Assembly: GCA_018402445.1 (NCBI GenBank) | Contig: JAGYIT010000006.1 | Coordinates: 124,001 to 188,000, forward strand | Reading direction: 5' to 3' | Source of the DNA: Akkermansiaceae bacterium | GTDB taxonomy: Bacteria > Verrucomicrobiota > Verrucomicrobiia > Verrucomicrobiales > Akkermansiaceae | Length of the DNA: 64,000 nucleotides | Part shown: one piece after another, positions 27,016 through 38,354 of the stretch | How positions within the stretch are numbered: the stretch's first letter is position 1 | How the letters are laid out: every line of letters starts with the position of its first letter | Notes under the pieces: model-generated | Seen by the model: only the letters and a program-made list of their open reading frames with translations | What the model was told of the DNA's origin: nothing | Database searches by the model: none | Made by a program: the position numbers and the translations under genes

Positions 27016-27017
<2 letters not shown>
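26805..27017 (+). other. out-of-frame N-terminal extension of the rpoD product
   Basis: From an ATG at 26805 a frame encodes a Lys/Ala/Pro-rich tail (MPSTKPTAKQPAAKKP, then KKPAPKKPEVKKPEV). The DNA is a set of near-tandem 15-base units. At 27017 the expected gtgaag-aaagcc reads gtgaatgaaagcc, one extra T; removing it joins this tail to the rpoD frame ([11 protein letters not shown]). The extra base also creates the ATG at 27016 from which the sigma frame appears to start. Confidence 0.65.
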
Positions 27018-28905
<1,888 letters not shown>

Positions 28906-28915
28906 GTTTCACCCA

Positions 28916-29377
28916 TCACCAGGCGATCGACGCATTGCGGAAAAGTCCGCAGACCCCTTCCAGAAAACGGGCGTCGTTTTCCCCGAAGGCATCGGGGAAA
29001 TCCGAGTCCACATCCAGCACGGCGCGGAGTTTACCTTCCGTGTCGTGAACCGGCACGACGATTTCAGAACGAGTCGTGCCGGAGCACGCGATGTGATCCT
29101 CCTCCCGCTCCACGTCCGGGATGATGACGGTTTTTTCCTCCCGCGCGCAGCGTCCGCAGATGCCGCGCGCGAACGGGATCGCCAGGCAACCGTGCCCGCC
29201 CTGATAGGGGCCGATTTTCAGCATGCCTGGCGCGACGACGCGGTAGAATCCCGTCCAATGAAAATGCGGGAAATGATGGTGCAGCTCGCACGCGAGGGTG
29301 GCCATGAGCGCCACGGCGTCGGTTTCGCCTGCGGTGAGGGCGGTGATGCGGCTCTGGATGTCGGATGTCGGGGTCAT
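28916..29377 (-). CDS. free methionine-(R)-sulfoxide reductase (GAF domain)
   Basis: A 153-residue single-GAF protein of the fRMsr/YebR type, which reduces free methionine-R-sulfoxide. The family signature is present: IGPYQGGHGCLAIPFARGICG and DVEREEDHIACSGTTRSEIVVPV. The three cysteines expected for catalysis are at C64, C74 and C98. It is convergent with rpoD and 9 bases downstream of the CAP gene on its own strand. Confidence is high because GAF proteins without this role lack the GICG and HIAC cysteines. Confidence 0.92.
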   Translation of the reverse strand: MTPTSDIQSRITALTAGETDAVALMATLACELHHHFPHFHWTGFYRVVAPGMLKIGPYQGGHGCLAIPFARGICGRCAREEKTVIIPDVEREEDHIACSGTTRSEIVVPVHDTEGKLRAVLDVDSDFPDAFGENDARFLEGVCGLFRNASIAW

Positions 29378-29386
29378 GTGCTGATC

Positions 29387-30448
29387 TTATCCGCCGAAGA
29401 GCTGCGTGTATCGCTTTTCATGGGTGCCGAAGCCGATGCGGGTGAAACCCGTGCGGAAAAAATTCATGAAGTGGCCGGGCGAGTGGAACCAAGCCTTGTT
29501 CGCGCCCATGGGATCCTGATTGCCCATGGCAATGTTTTCCGCGGAAGCGGTGGTGCCCGCCTCTCTCGCGCGGTCGGTGAAGGCGCGGCGGCCTTTCACC
29601 GGCGAGTCATGCGCGAAGAAATTGTGTTTGAACATATCCTCGGAGTGGATCAGCGCCGCCTTGCAGAGCTTGGGATCAAGCAGTAACGCGGGCAGCCCGG
29701 CGAGCATGCGGAGGCGGTTCGCGTCCTCGGCTCCGATCACATCGACCTCTGGAACATCCCCGCTTTCCGCGACCTTCTGGTTGGCCTTTAGCACGCGCCT
29801 ATCCTTCACCGTGGCGATGGACATCAGCCCCGCGCTTTCTCCGGCGGAAACATTGAGCCGATCCCGCAAGCCCCCGTCGCGCGGCAGTTCGGCGTGATCG
29901 GCGAGATCGTCGCAGAGTTCCATCCGGAAGAGGATGGACTCACGCAGCAGGCGCAGCCCGACATCGGCCTCGAGCTTTTCCTGGGGGTCGGGCAGCAGTT
30001 TCGCGCGCAGCCGCTGAATGGCCGGCCAGCCCTCCTCGGCCAGCCGTTTTTTCTGCGCCGCCTCGCCCTTGGTCGCGTAGATTTCCGCAATCAGCGCCCG
30101 GTCTTTCACCACCTCGGGATTGCGCACGGCCTTGCCGTCGTCGTCACGGGCGAGCAGCTCCTCCACATCGCGGACGTAGGCACGTGCCGAGGTGTCCGCC
30201 TCGGCGAGGATCTGCTTGTAGGCCACGGCGGCGGCGCTTCCGGGCAGTTCCGAGATCATAGAGCCGATGGCCTCTTCGGCCGCCTCCCTGTTGTTTTTCT
30301 TCATGGCCTCACGGTAGGCTGCGAAAAGGCTGGAGGCGCGGGTGCTTTGCTCCGGTGTCAACGCCGCCGCGGAAGGGCTGAGGATACCGGATAGCAAACA
30401 ACAAACGCTCAGCGCGGCGAGTGACGGGAGTGTGGGGAAAAATCTCAT
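29387..30448 (-). CDS. secreted CAP (SCP/PR-1-like) domain protein
   Basis: A 353-residue exported protein. A signal peptide (about residues 1-28) precedes a helical middle of about 190 residues. The C-terminal CAP domain (about 255-353) shows HSEDMFKHNFFAHDSP, AGTTASAENIAMG and WFHSPGHFMNFF..GFTRIGFG, with the usual His/Glu residues of the CAP cavity. CAP proteins in bacteria are extracellular and mostly of unknown function. The helical middle is unassigned. Confidence 0.85.
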   Translation of the reverse strand: MRFFPTLPSLAALSVCCLLSGILSPSAAALTPEQSTRASSLFAAYREAMKKNNREAAEEAIGSMISELPGSAAAVAYKQILAEADTSARAYVRDVEELLARDDDGKAVRNPEVVKDRALIAEIYATKGEAAQKKRLAEEGWPAIQRLRAKLLPDPQEKLEADVGLRLLRESILFRMELCDDLADHAELPRDGGLRDRLNVSAGESAGLMSIATVKDRRVLKANQKVAESGDVPEVDVIGAEDANRLRMLAGLPALLLDPKLCKAALIHSEDMFKHNFFAHDSPVKGRRAFTDRAREAGTTASAENIAMGNQDPMGANKAWFHSPGHFMNFFRTGFTRIGFGTHEKRYTQLFGG

Positions 30449-30603
30449 GGGTTATAGATCGCCAAGTATGAGCTGCCTTATACGGTCGGGGTGCACGTTT
30501 TTTTTTCGGGAAAAACAAGCTTCTGAAGGGCGCGCCATGTTTGGTCGGTGTGCGGCCTTCCGCCACCCGGATTTCCCCTTTCCGTCGCCCGCCGCATCGG
30601 CTA

Positions 30604-30852
30604 GTGTCTTCGCGTGGCGTTTCCCAATACAGAATTCCCGTTGAGCGGCTCAGGGAGGAGTGGTCCGCACGCATCGCGAGGAACGTGATGCGGAAGCGCA
30701 GGCAAAAGCTTCCCCCATCGCGGATCACCGACAACAGCGAGCCGTGGCTCAGGAATCCCTCCTCGGTGGCGGAGTTCTGGGAGATCGCGTGCAAGGTAAA
30801 CGAAACAGTCGAACAATGGGCACCAAAGCGGGAGAATTCATCGCGGCACTGA
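30604..30852 (+). CDS. small hypothetical protein upstream of nucleotidyltransferase-like gene
   Basis: This frame encodes about 82 residues from a GTG, with protein-like segments (IPVERLREEWSARIARNVM, DNSEPWLRNPSSVAEFWEIA, VNETVEQWAPKRE). It overlaps the start of the next gene by 37 bases in another frame, a layout common in two-gene modules. I do not recognise it. A TTG at 30541 would lengthen it with less convincing sequence. Reality of the gene rests on composition and gene order only. Confidence 0.5.
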   Translation: MSSRGVSQYRIPVERLREEWSARIARNVMRKRRQKLPPSRITDNSEPWLRNPSSVAEFWEIACKVNETVEQWAPKRENSSRH

Positions 30853-31325
30853 CCGGTCGGCACGATGTGATCGTGATTGGCGGGCTGGCGGTGATCGCCC
30901 ATGGCTTCAACCGCCCTACCAAGGACGCGGACATCTGGCTTGATCCCATGGAATCATCCGCCGCGTGGGCGGCGGTGGTTGAAGGTGTCTGCGCGGGATT
31001 TGACGACATCAGCATCCACACCCTGCCAGGATGGAGGCGGGTTTCCGGTCAGGAAATTACGAACCGAGAGAAGGACGGACATGACATCCGCTTCCTCGAA
31101 TCGAAGGTGCGGAGCAAGTGGATCGAGCTGCTTCCGGCGGCCACAAAAGCAGAAGCCGAAGCCCTATTGGAACGTTTTGTCGATTGGCAGACATGCGAAG
31201 CGGCGCTGCGGAATCCTGATGCCGCTGTCAGGGAGATTGCCTTGCGTTTCCTCAGCGAATTCGCGGCGGAAGGGGATCCGTTTTCCCAAGCCATCCTTGA
31301 CGGCAGGACGATCCCGCCAATCTAA
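30816..31325 (+). CDS. nucleotidyltransferase-like protein (DUF6036-type)
   Basis: The 169-residue protein has VIVIGGLAVIAHGFNRPTKDADIWLD near the N-terminus: a G-G-x-A start with a D-x-D metal pair, as in minimal nucleotidyltransferase folds (AbiEii/MNT/DUF6036 group). The body ends with SKWIELLPAATKAEAEALLERF. Related proteins are antitoxin-, toxin- or phage-defence components. Together with the small overlapping upstream gene it may form a two-gene module; which partner does what is not visible. The ATG at 30816 is preferred because the frame before it is non-coding. Confidence 0.75.
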   Translation: MGTKAGEFIAALTGRHDVIVIGGLAVIAHGFNRPTKDADIWLDPMESSAAWAAVVEGVCAGFDDISIHTLPGWRRVSGQEITNREKDGHDIRFLESKVRSKWIELLPAATKAEAEALLERFVDWQTCEAALRNPDAAVREIALRFLSEFAAEGDPFSQAILDGRTIPPI

Positions 31326-31332
31326 CGCACCC

Positions 31333-32091
31333 ATGCAGCCCGAAGACCTCACAAAAATCGAATCCATCTTCGTCCGCCACCGGAATTGCCTGCTGTTGCG
31401 CGGGCAGTTCACGGGGATCTACACGGATCATTACTTGCACCTGATGGAAAACGGCATCCGTTATCCAGCGGAGCTCGACGCCATGCTCAAGGATGCGCTG
31501 GCCATGCTCACCCTGCACCTCACCGCCCGCCCGTGGTCGGAAACGATCGCCTGGACCGCGAACCTCCGCGCGCCCCGCATCAACTTGTTCGTCACCGGAT
31601 CATCGAACGAACGCTACATCACCGGGCGAATTTTCACCGAGGACATCCGCGAACCCGACCGGAATTTCTTCTATTCCCAGACCACCACGGCCACCTCGAA
31701 CGAACCGCGCCTTTCCACCATGGAGGTCGAGGGACGCGATCCGGTCTCATGGGTCGCGCAGTTCTACGGCCAGTCCGAGCAGCGGCCCGCCCGCGCCTTC
31801 CGGCTGGAGGATGAGAATTTTGCGCTCATCGCCGCACAGCCAGACGCGGATCTCGAATGGCTCGCCGGACTCGATGCGGAACAGGTCGCCGCCATTGGCG
31901 CGACCGAGGAAACTAGCCTTCTGGAAACCCGTCACTTCCGTTTCCACTGCGGCTGCACCTTGGAAAAAATCCTTCCAGTGCTCGGCTCATGGCGAGAAAA
32001 ACCGGACGAGCTTTTTCACGACGAGGACACGATCAATGTCCAATGCCCGCGCTGTGCCGCGAGCTACCGCATCACCCGCGACATGATCTGA
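31333..32091 (+). CDS. hslO: Hsp33-like redox-regulated chaperone
   Basis: A 252-residue member of the Hsp33 family, which holds unfolding proteins during oxidative stress. The C-terminal zinc redox switch is clear: CGC (C206, C208) and CPRC (C238, C241), with TLEKILPVL between, as in Hsp33. The N-terminal domain is divergent but includes GRIFTEDIREPDRNFFYSQT. It starts only 8 bases after the nucleotidyltransferase-like gene. Confidence 0.85.
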   Translation: MQPEDLTKIESIFVRHRNCLLLRGQFTGIYTDHYLHLMENGIRYPAELDAMLKDALAMLTLHLTARPWSETIAWTANLRAPRINLFVTGSSNERYITGRIFTEDIREPDRNFFYSQTTTATSNEPRLSTMEVEGRDPVSWVAQFYGQSEQRPARAFRLEDENFALIAAQPDADLEWLAGLDAEQVAAIGATEETSLLETRHFRFHCGCTLEKILPVLGSWREKPDELFHDEDTINVQCPRCAASYRITRDMI

Positions 32092-32148
32092 AGCGGCGGG
32101 AAGGCGGCGGGCTTCGGCGGGCTTTCCGCCATACCCTATACTGGCGAT

Positions 32149-32229
32149 TCACTGCGGGAGGTTCGCTCCCACGTAGGCGAGATAGAGGACGCCGCCGGCG
32201 ATGAGGGTATTGATGATTCCGAGGATCAT
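32149..32229 (-). CDS. 26-residue hydrophobic small protein
   Basis: A minimal open frame of 26 residues beginning MILGIINTLIAGGVLYLAYVG forms one predicted membrane helix and ends NLPQ. It starts 24 bases downstream of the Pro-rich membrane protein gene on the same strand. No good ribosome binding site is visible. I include it because the whole peptide is membrane-helix-like and its position suits an operon member, but it could be chance. Confidence 0.4.
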   Translation of the reverse strand: MILGIINTLIAGGVLYLAYVGANLPQ

Positions 32230-32252
32230 AGTCTTGGTGGGTTGAGGGTTTT

Positions 32253-32942
32253 TTATTCCAGCAGCAGCGACCAGTCGTCAGGCCTTATGTCGTCTTTTGC
32301 GATCCAGATGTTGGAGATTTTCAATTGGATGCCCAACACGACGAGCGCGGCCACGAGGCCGACACCGGCGAGGATCTTAGTGAAGGTTTCGGCTCCGGAT
32401 TCGTCCTCCACGTCCTCCAGGGTGGTGAGGGTGGGCTTCTGGGTGGCAGCGCCGGAGGTGGGGCTGAGAGGTTTCGTCGGCGGGTTGAGCGCAACGGTGG
32501 CCTTTGGTAGCGAGACGGTGGGTGCGCCGCCCCCCGGGAGCGGGGTGTTCGCCGTCTTAAGAGCGATGGTCGGTGCACCGGTTCCGGGAAGTGGCGTGTT
32601 CGTGGTTTTCAGCGCGATGGTCGGTGCTCCAACCGGCGCGTTGCTGGTGGCAAGCTTGATGGTCGGCGCTCCTACCGTCGGCGCGCCAGCGGTGCGGAGC
32701 GGGATGGTGGGGGCGGGAGCCGGAGGTCTTGGCGCGGTGGGCGCACCGGAAGGGGGTTGGGCGGCAGTGGGAACCGGCGGAGCGACGGGCGGCTTGATCG
32801 TCGGAGCCGGTGTCACGGGAAGTGTCGCGGAAGGGACGGCCGGAGGAGCATCGGCGGCCTTTAGGGTCACGCGGACGGTTTCCTTCTTTAATGGCACACT
32901 CGAGGTTTGCTTGGACGGGGGGGTGGTTTCGTTTTCGCTCAT
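32253..32942 (-). CDS. proline-rich repeat single-pass membrane protein
   Basis: A 229-residue protein, not recognised. The N-terminal 170 residues are Pro/Ala/Thr-rich, with repeated units such as GAPTIALKTTNTPLPGTG and GAPTIALKTANTPLPGGG. A C-terminal membrane segment (about residues 190-210) is followed by a short tail ending DDWSLLLE. The repeat region is probably cytoplasmic and disordered. Verrucomicrobial genomes carry similar linker-type proteins; function unknown. The start ATG at 32942 gives MSENETTPP. Confidence 0.7.
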   Translation of the reverse strand: MSENETTPPSKQTSSVPLKKETVRVTLKAADAPPAVPSATLPVTPAPTIKPPVAPPVPTAAQPPSGAPTAPRPPAPAPTIPLRTAGAPTVGAPTIKLATSNAPVGAPTIALKTTNTPLPGTGAPTIALKTANTPLPGGGAPTVSLPKATVALNPPTKPLSPTSGAATQKPTLTTLEDVEDESGAETFTKILAGVGLVAALVVLGIQLKISNIWIAKDDIRPDDWSLLLE

Positions 32943-33038
32943 GCGTTTGTGGTTTTTCGCTTTCAGGGAAAGTAACGCGACCCGGCTCCCGTATGTCAAA
33001 CCCGCAAGTCCGGTTTTCTTGGGAAATTTCAAAAAAGC

Positions 33039-34154
33039 TCAAGCGAAGATGCGCTCGATCATCCAGAATAGCCCCGCCAGTGCGATGAGGACGGAGCCAC
33101 CGGCCTGGATTTGTTTTGTCCATTTCCGGACAGGCCAGAGGAGCAGGGCGGCCACGGCGAGCACCGCGAGCTGAGCGAGTTCCACCCCGATATTGAAACC
33201 GATGAGCGGCAGGGCGAGATCCTTGCCCTTGAGTTCACCGAGTTTTTCCAGCAGGACACCAGCGAAACCGAGGCCATGCAGCAGGCCGAAGCCGAACACG
33301 AGATAGAGACGCGAGGGTTTCAGCTTCCGCACGACCAGGTTCTCGATCCCTATCCACGCAATGCTGGCGGCGATGAGGATTTCCACCGGTCGCCCGGGCA
33401 GACTGACGAGGCCGAAGACGGCGAGCGCGAGCGTGATGGAGTGGGCGAGCGTGAACAGCAGTGACTGCCCCAGCAGCGGCTTGAGGCGCGGGGCGAGCAG
33501 GAACAGGCCGAGGATGAAAAGCAGGTGGTCGAGGCCGAGCGGGACGACATGGCGGAAGCCGGAAACGATCCAGCTCTCCGTCTGCGCGACGCGTGTGGGT
33601 GTGGCGCTCGGTGCGTTCTCCCCCTCCGCGACTTTCAGCAGCACCGCCGACATGCCGGAGGAAATGGGGAAAAGCCCGATCATATCCTCCTGCTCCACGA
33701 TGACGATGAGTTCGGATTGAAGGTCATCGCTCCAATAGGCCGTCAGGTTTCCCGGGCCGGGCAGCGCGGGGGTGGTGATCTCGGCTTTCATCAATGCCCA
33801 GCCGCCCTCTTCCGGCGGCAGCACGAGCGGGGCTTTCTCAAATTCGGGGAAACGGATGTCCCAGTCCAGCTCCTTGCCTCCGTATTCCAGCTTGAGCAGC
33901 TGGCGCATCATCTTCTCCGCCTCCCGCTTGTAGCGCGCGTGCGTTTCGGGCGGCTCAACCATCACATCCTTGCGGAAAAGCGGCGGCGCGTCCTCCACGC
34001 CGCGCGATTCCGGCAGCATGTAGGCGATATCGAGCAGTCCCTCCAACTTCCATTTCCCGTCCGCCTGCAGGAACTCAAGCTCCACCGAATCGACCTGGTG
34101 CGCGCCCGAAACAAGAACGGAGAAAATGAGGAAAAGGAGGATGCGTCTGATCAT
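33039..34154 (-). CDS. HupE/UreJ-like membrane protein
   Basis: A 371-residue protein with a signal peptide, a soluble extracytoplasmic domain (about residues 20-200) and a C-terminal membrane part of six or so helices. The latter has GFRHVVPLGLDHLLFILGLF, LFTLAHSITLALAVFGL and GFGLLHGLGFAGVL, the His-containing signature of HupE/UreJ_2 proteins. Relatives are metal (nickel/cobalt) permeases or of unknown function. The metal link here is by family only. The ATG at 34154 places the signal peptide first. Confidence 0.85.
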   Translation of the reverse strand: MIRRILLFLIFSVLVSGAHQVDSVELEFLQADGKWKLEGLLDIAYMLPESRGVEDAPPLFRKDVMVEPPETHARYKREAEKMMRQLLKLEYGGKELDWDIRFPEFEKAPLVLPPEEGGWALMKAEITTPALPGPGNLTAYWSDDLQSELIVIVEQEDMIGLFPISSGMSAVLLKVAEGENAPSATPTRVAQTESWIVSGFRHVVPLGLDHLLFILGLFLLAPRLKPLLGQSLLFTLAHSITLALAVFGLVSLPGRPVEILIAASIAWIGIENLVVRKLKPSRLYLVFGFGLLHGLGFAGVLLEKLGELKGKDLALPLIGFNIGVELAQLAVLAVAALLLWPVRKWTKQIQAGGSVLIALAGLFWMIERIFA

Positions 34155-34174
34155 CGGAAAAGGGAAAATCCAAG

Positions 34175-34474
34175 TTAGAGGGCGAACTCGCCGTCGTCGT
34201 CCACGCCGTGCCAGCCCAGCCGCCCGAAGGCGCGGTGGATGCACTGCACCAGTTCGCTGTTCTCCTCCCCTTCCGCGTGCTCGATGGTCGCCGCGGAACT
34301 CAGGCCGCGGTTCGATTCGATGCTGATCACCGAGCTGTAGCCGTTGAGGTAGATCCAGTCTCCCCACGCCTTCGATTCTAGGCGCGGCTCAAGGTGTTCT
34401 TTTTTCAGGGAATCGAGCACCTCAGTGAGTGTGCTGGGTTCGGAGGCGTCGGGTAATCGGAGGAGGGTTTCCAT
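34175..34474 (-). CDS. hypothetical cytoplasmic protein
   Basis: A 99-residue acidic protein that I do not recognise (METLLRLPDASE at the start, WGDWIYLNGYSSVISIE in the middle, GVDDDGEFAL at the end). It has no signal peptide or membrane segment. It lies just upstream of the HupE-like gene with 20 bases between, so the two may share a transcript. Confidence 0.65.
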   Translation of the reverse strand: METLLRLPDASEPSTLTEVLDSLKKEHLEPRLESKAWGDWIYLNGYSSVISIESNRGLSSAATIEHAEGEENSELVQCIHRAFGRLGWHGVDDDGEFAL

Positions 34475-34623
34475 GCGTGGCAATGATGCTGGCGCAACCT
34501 AAGCGACACGCACCACGCGGTCTAGGAGTAAGTGGAACTTCCTCATCGCGAATTGTCTGAAATTATCGTTGGCATCGCGGCGTTGACTTGGGGAGACTCC
34601 GCCGAACGTAGAAAACCCATCCC

Positions 34624-35970
34624 ATGACACGCATCATACCCTTGCTTTTTGCCATCGCTCTTTGCGGAAATGCCTCCGCTAACGAAAGGCCCAACGTCGT
34701 GATCCTTTACGCGGACGACTGGCGCTTCGACACCCTCGGCAGCGCGGGCAACCCCATCGTAAAGACGCCGCACCTCGACGCGCTCGCCAAGGAGGGAGTG
34801 CGCTTCACGCAGAACTGCGTCACCACTTCCATCTGTGGCATCAGCCGCGCCAGCCTTTTCACCGGCCAGTGGATGTCCCGCCACGGCAACCGCGCCTTCA
34901 ACGCATTCAGCACCCCGTGGGAGGAAACCTACCCCGGCCTGCTGCGTGAAAACGGATACTGGGTCGGACACGTCGGCAAGTGGCACACCGGGAAGTTTCT
35001 AGAGGACAAGTTCGACTTCGGCCGCTCCTACTCCGGCGTCCACTGGATGAAGAACGAAGACGGCACGAAAATCCATGTCACCCGGAAGAACGAGAACGAC
35101 GCCATGGAGTTCCTTTCCGCCCGCCCAAAGGATAAGCCTTTCTGTCTGAAAGTCTCTTTCTTCGCCACCCACGCCGAAGACCATAACCCTAAGCAATTCC
35201 TCCCCCAGCCGGAGAGCATGGAACTCTACAAGGACATCACCATACCCATCCCCAAAACCGCCACCGACGCCGCGTGGAAAAAACTACCTGCCTTCTTCGA
35301 TGAGAAAAACGAAGGCCGCAACCGCTGGACATGGCGCTACGACGAGCCGGGAAAATACCAAGAGATGATGAAAAACTACTACCGCCTCGCCACCGAGGTG
35401 GACGCCGTCTGCGGCAAGGTCATCGCCGAGCTGAAACGCCAGGGCATCTACGACAACACCCTCGTCATCTTCACCACCGACAACGGCTACTACCACGGCG
35501 AGCACGGCCTCGCCGACAAATGGTATCCGCACCAGGAAAGCATCCGCGTCCCCCTCATCATCCGCGATCCACGCATGCCCGCCGCGAAGCGTGGCACCAC
35601 CAACGACGATTTCACCCTCAACGTCGATCTCGCCCCCACCATCCTCGCCTACTCCGGCATCCCCGCGCCCGCCACCATGCAGGGCCGCGACATCGCCCCT
35701 CTCTATCTGGCGGACGGCATGGACGACTGGCGCACCGAGTTCTTCTACGAGCACCCCACCCTCCGCGACAAGGACTTCATCCCCGCCTCCGGGGCGCTTG
35801 TTAGAAAAGACTGGAAATACTTTTTCTGGCCCGAGTCCGGTGTCGAGCAGCTCTTCCATATCACCGCCGATCCCTTCGAGGAAAACGACCTCGCCGCCGA
35901 TCCCACGCAGAAAGGCCGCCTCGCCGAGATGCGGATCCGTTTCAACGAACTCAAACAACAAGCAAAATGA
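34624..35970 (+). CDS. sulfatase with non-canonical CGISR motif
   Basis: A secreted S1-type sulfatase of 448 residues (signal peptide residues 1-19). The metal site starts [16 protein letters not shown], and [23 protein letters not shown] supplies the second metal residues. The formylglycine site is C71-G-I-S-R75, lacking the Pro or Ala normally at the third position of C-x-P/A-x-[12 protein letters not shown] follows as expected. These enzymes cleave sulfate esters from polysaccharides after oxidation of the Cys. It overlaps the next gene by 4 bases. Maturation of this motif by FGE or anSME is therefore uncertain. Confidence 0.92.
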   Translation: MTRIIPLLFAIALCGNASANERPNVVILYADDWRFDTLGSAGNPIVKTPHLDALAKEGVRFTQNCVTTSICGISRASLFTGQWMSRHGNRAFNAFSTPWEETYPGLLRENGYWVGHVGKWHTGKFLEDKFDFGRSYSGVHWMKNEDGTKIHVTRKNENDAMEFLSARPKDKPFCLKVSFFATHAEDHNPKQFLPQPESMELYKDITIPIPKTATDAAWKKLPAFFDEKNEGRNRWTWRYDEPGKYQEMMKNYYRLATEVDAVCGKVIAELKRQGIYDNTLVIFTTDNGYYHGEHGLADKWYPHQESIRVPLIIRDPRMPAAKRGTTNDDFTLNVDLAPTILAYSGIPAPATMQGRDIAPLYLADGMDDWRTEFFYEHPTLRDKDFIPASGALVRKDWKYFFWPESGVEQLFHITADPFEENDLAADPTQKGRLAEMRIRFNELKQQAK

Positions 35971-38348
35971 GAACCCACCTCCTCGCCCTCGCCGCGATCA
36001 TACAATCCGCCGCCGCGGAACCCGTTTCCCTCAGCGGCATCTACCCGCACCTCACCATGTTCAACGGCAACGGAGAATGCGGCATCGGTGCCGTCGTCCC
36101 CTGGCAGGGAAAGCTCTGGATCGTCACCTACGCGCCGCACATGCCCAAGGGCGGCGATGACAAGCTCTACTCCGTTACCCCGGATCTCACGCAGACCATC
36201 CATCCGGAAAGCATCGGCGGCACGCCCGCGAACCGCCTCATCCACCCCGAGTCGGAGCAGCTTTTCATCGGCCCCTACGCCGTCGGCGCGGATTCCAAGG
36301 TTCGCGCCATTCCCTACTCTGTCATGTTCGGACGCCCCACCGGCACCGCCCGCCACCTCACCGATCCCGCCGGGAAAGTCGTCACTGCCACCATGGAAGA
36401 GGGCATCTACGAGGTCGGCGTGAAAGACCTCAAGGTCACCGAACTCTGGGGCGACGAGGCGAACAAGGCCAGCCCGCGCAAGGCCGACCTCCCCGGCTAC
36501 CACGGCAAGGGCTTCTACTCCGGCCAAGGCGTTTACGTTTACTCGAACAACGGCGAGCACGGCAACGACGCAAAGACCAAACCCGAAATCCCCTCCGGCG
36601 TCCTCGCCGAGTGGGACGGCAAGGCGGACAAGTGGACGGTCATCCGCCGCAACCAGTTCACCGAAGTCACCGGCCCCGGCGGCATCTACGGAAACGGGAA
36701 CCCCGCCACCGATCCCATCTGGACGATCGGCTGGGATCATCGCTCGCTCATCCTCGGCGTCCGCATGCCGGATTCCGGCTGGTCGTTCTACCGCCTGCCG
36801 AAAGGCTCCCACTCCTACGACGGCGCCCACGGCTGGAACACCGAGTGGCCCCGCATCCGCGAGATCGGCGGCGGCGATTTCCTGATGACCATGCACGGCA
36901 CTTTCTGGAAATTCCCGCCCACCTTCACCCCGCAAAATTCTGCAGGCATCGCACCCCATTCCAACTACCTCAAGGTCATCGGCGACTTCGCAGACTGGAA
37001 CGGCAAGCTCGTCCTCGGCTGCGACGACACCGCCAAGTCCGAGTTCCTCAACAAGCGCAAAGCCAAGGGCCACGTCCCCGCACCCCAATCCCAGTCCAAC
37101 CTCTGGTTCATCGAGAAATCCCAGCTCGACACCTTCGGCCCCGCCATCGGGCGCGGAGCCGTTTGGGTGGATGATGCAGTGAAAAAAGGCGAACCCTCCG
37201 ACGCCTACCTCTTCTCCGGCTACACCCGCCGCGCCCTCCACCTGACCCACAGCGCCGGGGAGAAAATCACCTTCCGCATCGAGACCGACCTCAAGGGCAA
37301 CGGCGAGTGGACCCCGCTCTCCGAGGTCGATGTCCCGCCCTCCGGCTACCTCTTCGTTCCCTTTGCGGAAAGTCAGACCGGCGCATGGGTGCGCGTCACT
37401 TCCACCGTCGATCTCGAAAAGGCCTCCGCCGTTTTCACCTACCACAACGCCGACACCCGCCCCCCCGAGACCGATCCCCTCTTCGCCGGTCTTGCCAAGC
37501 CCGGTGAAGCTCACACCGCCGGAATCGTCCGCGCCCTCGATGGCGGCAAAGGCACCCTCGCCTTCGAGGCCGTGGATGCCGCCGGGAAACGCATCGAAAC
37601 CTACGAGCTCGATGCGGAACTGAAACTCAAGCCCGCCGCTTCACTGAAAGCCGAGAAAGTGACCAAGGTCCCCACCGGCATCCTCACTGTCGATGACGCC
37701 TCCGTCCTCTACACCGATGATTCCGGAAAACGCTGGCGCATCCCCAAGGGCGACCCCGCCCTCGACAACCACGTTTACCGTGTCTGCCGCGAGGTCGCCA
37801 CCGAGCGCGACCTCTTCAACGCCCACGGCACCTTCTACGAGCTCCCCGCAGAGAACGCCGGCGGCTTCGCCAAAGTCCGCCCCGTCGCCACCCACAACCG
37901 CCTCGTCCACGACTACTGCTCCTACCGCGGCCTCTTCATCGTCTCCGGCATCGCGGACAGCGCGCCGGAAAGCCCCCACATCATCCGCTCCTCCGACGGC
38001 AAGGCCGCCCTCTGGGCGGGAGCCATCGATGACATCTGGAAACTCGGCAAAGCCCGCGGCCACGGCGGCCCGTGGTTTGGAAGCGCGGTGAAAAAAGGCA
38101 TCCCCTCCGATCCTTACCTCATGACCGCCTACGACCGGAAAACCCTCACCCTCACCGCCGACAAAGCCGTCACCCTCACCGCCGAGATCGATCTCACCGG
38201 CGAAGGCCGCTGGGCAAGCTACCAATCCTTCGAAGTGAAACCCGGCACCGAAACCACCCACACCTTCCCCGGGGAATTCCAAGCCTACTGGATCCGTTTC
38301 AAAGCCTCCGAAGACTGCACCGCCACCGCCCGCCTCGTTTACGAGTAA
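35967..38348 (+). CDS. large secreted protein with duplicated C-terminal module
   Basis: A 793-residue exported protein (signal peptide [17 protein letters not shown]) between two sulfatases, translationally coupled to the first. The first 390 residues are propeller-like in character (repeats such as [15 protein letters not shown]). Two related beta-sandwich-like modules are recognisable at about residues 395-485 and 700-790: both contain AVKKG.PSD.YL, a G.GEW/GRW turn and a closing strand. No catalytic motif is seen. A role in binding or degrading the sulfatase substrate is a context inference. Confidence 0.8.
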   Translation: MRTHLLALAAIIQSAAAEPVSLSGIYPHLTMFNGNGECGIGAVVPWQGKLWIVTYAPHMPKGGDDKLYSVTPDLTQTIHPESIGGTPANRLIHPESEQLFIGPYAVGADSKVRAIPYSVMFGRPTGTARHLTDPAGKVVTATMEEGIYEVGVKDLKVTELWGDEANKASPRKADLPGYHGKGFYSGQGVYVYSNNGEHGNDAKTKPEIPSGVLAEWDGKADKWTVIRRNQFTEVTGPGGIYGNGNPATDPIWTIGWDHRSLILGVRMPDSGWSFYRLPKGSHSYDGAHGWNTEWPRIREIGGGDFLMTMHGTFWKFPPTFTPQNSAGIAPHSNYLKVIGDFADWNGKLVLGCDDTAKSEFLNKRKAKGHVPAPQSQSNLWFIEKSQLDTFGPAIGRGAVWVDDAVKKGEPSDAYLFSGYTRRALHLTHSAGEKITFRIETDLKGNGEWTPLSEVDVPPSGYLFVPFAESQTGAWVRVTSTVDLEKASAVFTYHNADTRPPETDPLFAGLAKPGEAHTAGIVRALDGGKGTLAFEAVDAAGKRIETYELDAELKLKPAASLKAEKVTKVPTGILTVDDASVLYTDDSGKRWRIPKGDPALDNHVYRVCREVATERDLFNAHGTFYELPAENAGGFAKVRPVATHNRLVHDYCSYRGLFIVSGIADSAPESPHIIRSSDGKAALWAGAIDDIWKLGKARGHGGPWFGSAVKKGIPSDPYLMTAYDRKTLTLTADKAVTLTAEIDLTGEGRWASYQSFEVKPGTETTHTFPGEFQAYWIRFKASEDCTATARLVYE

Positions 38349-38354
38349 ACCTCC

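Noticed and set aside
35745..37514. A 589-codon minus-strand open frame
   Set aside because: Gly/Val/Asp-rich shadow of the 793-residue secreted protein gene, which has a signal peptide and operon context.
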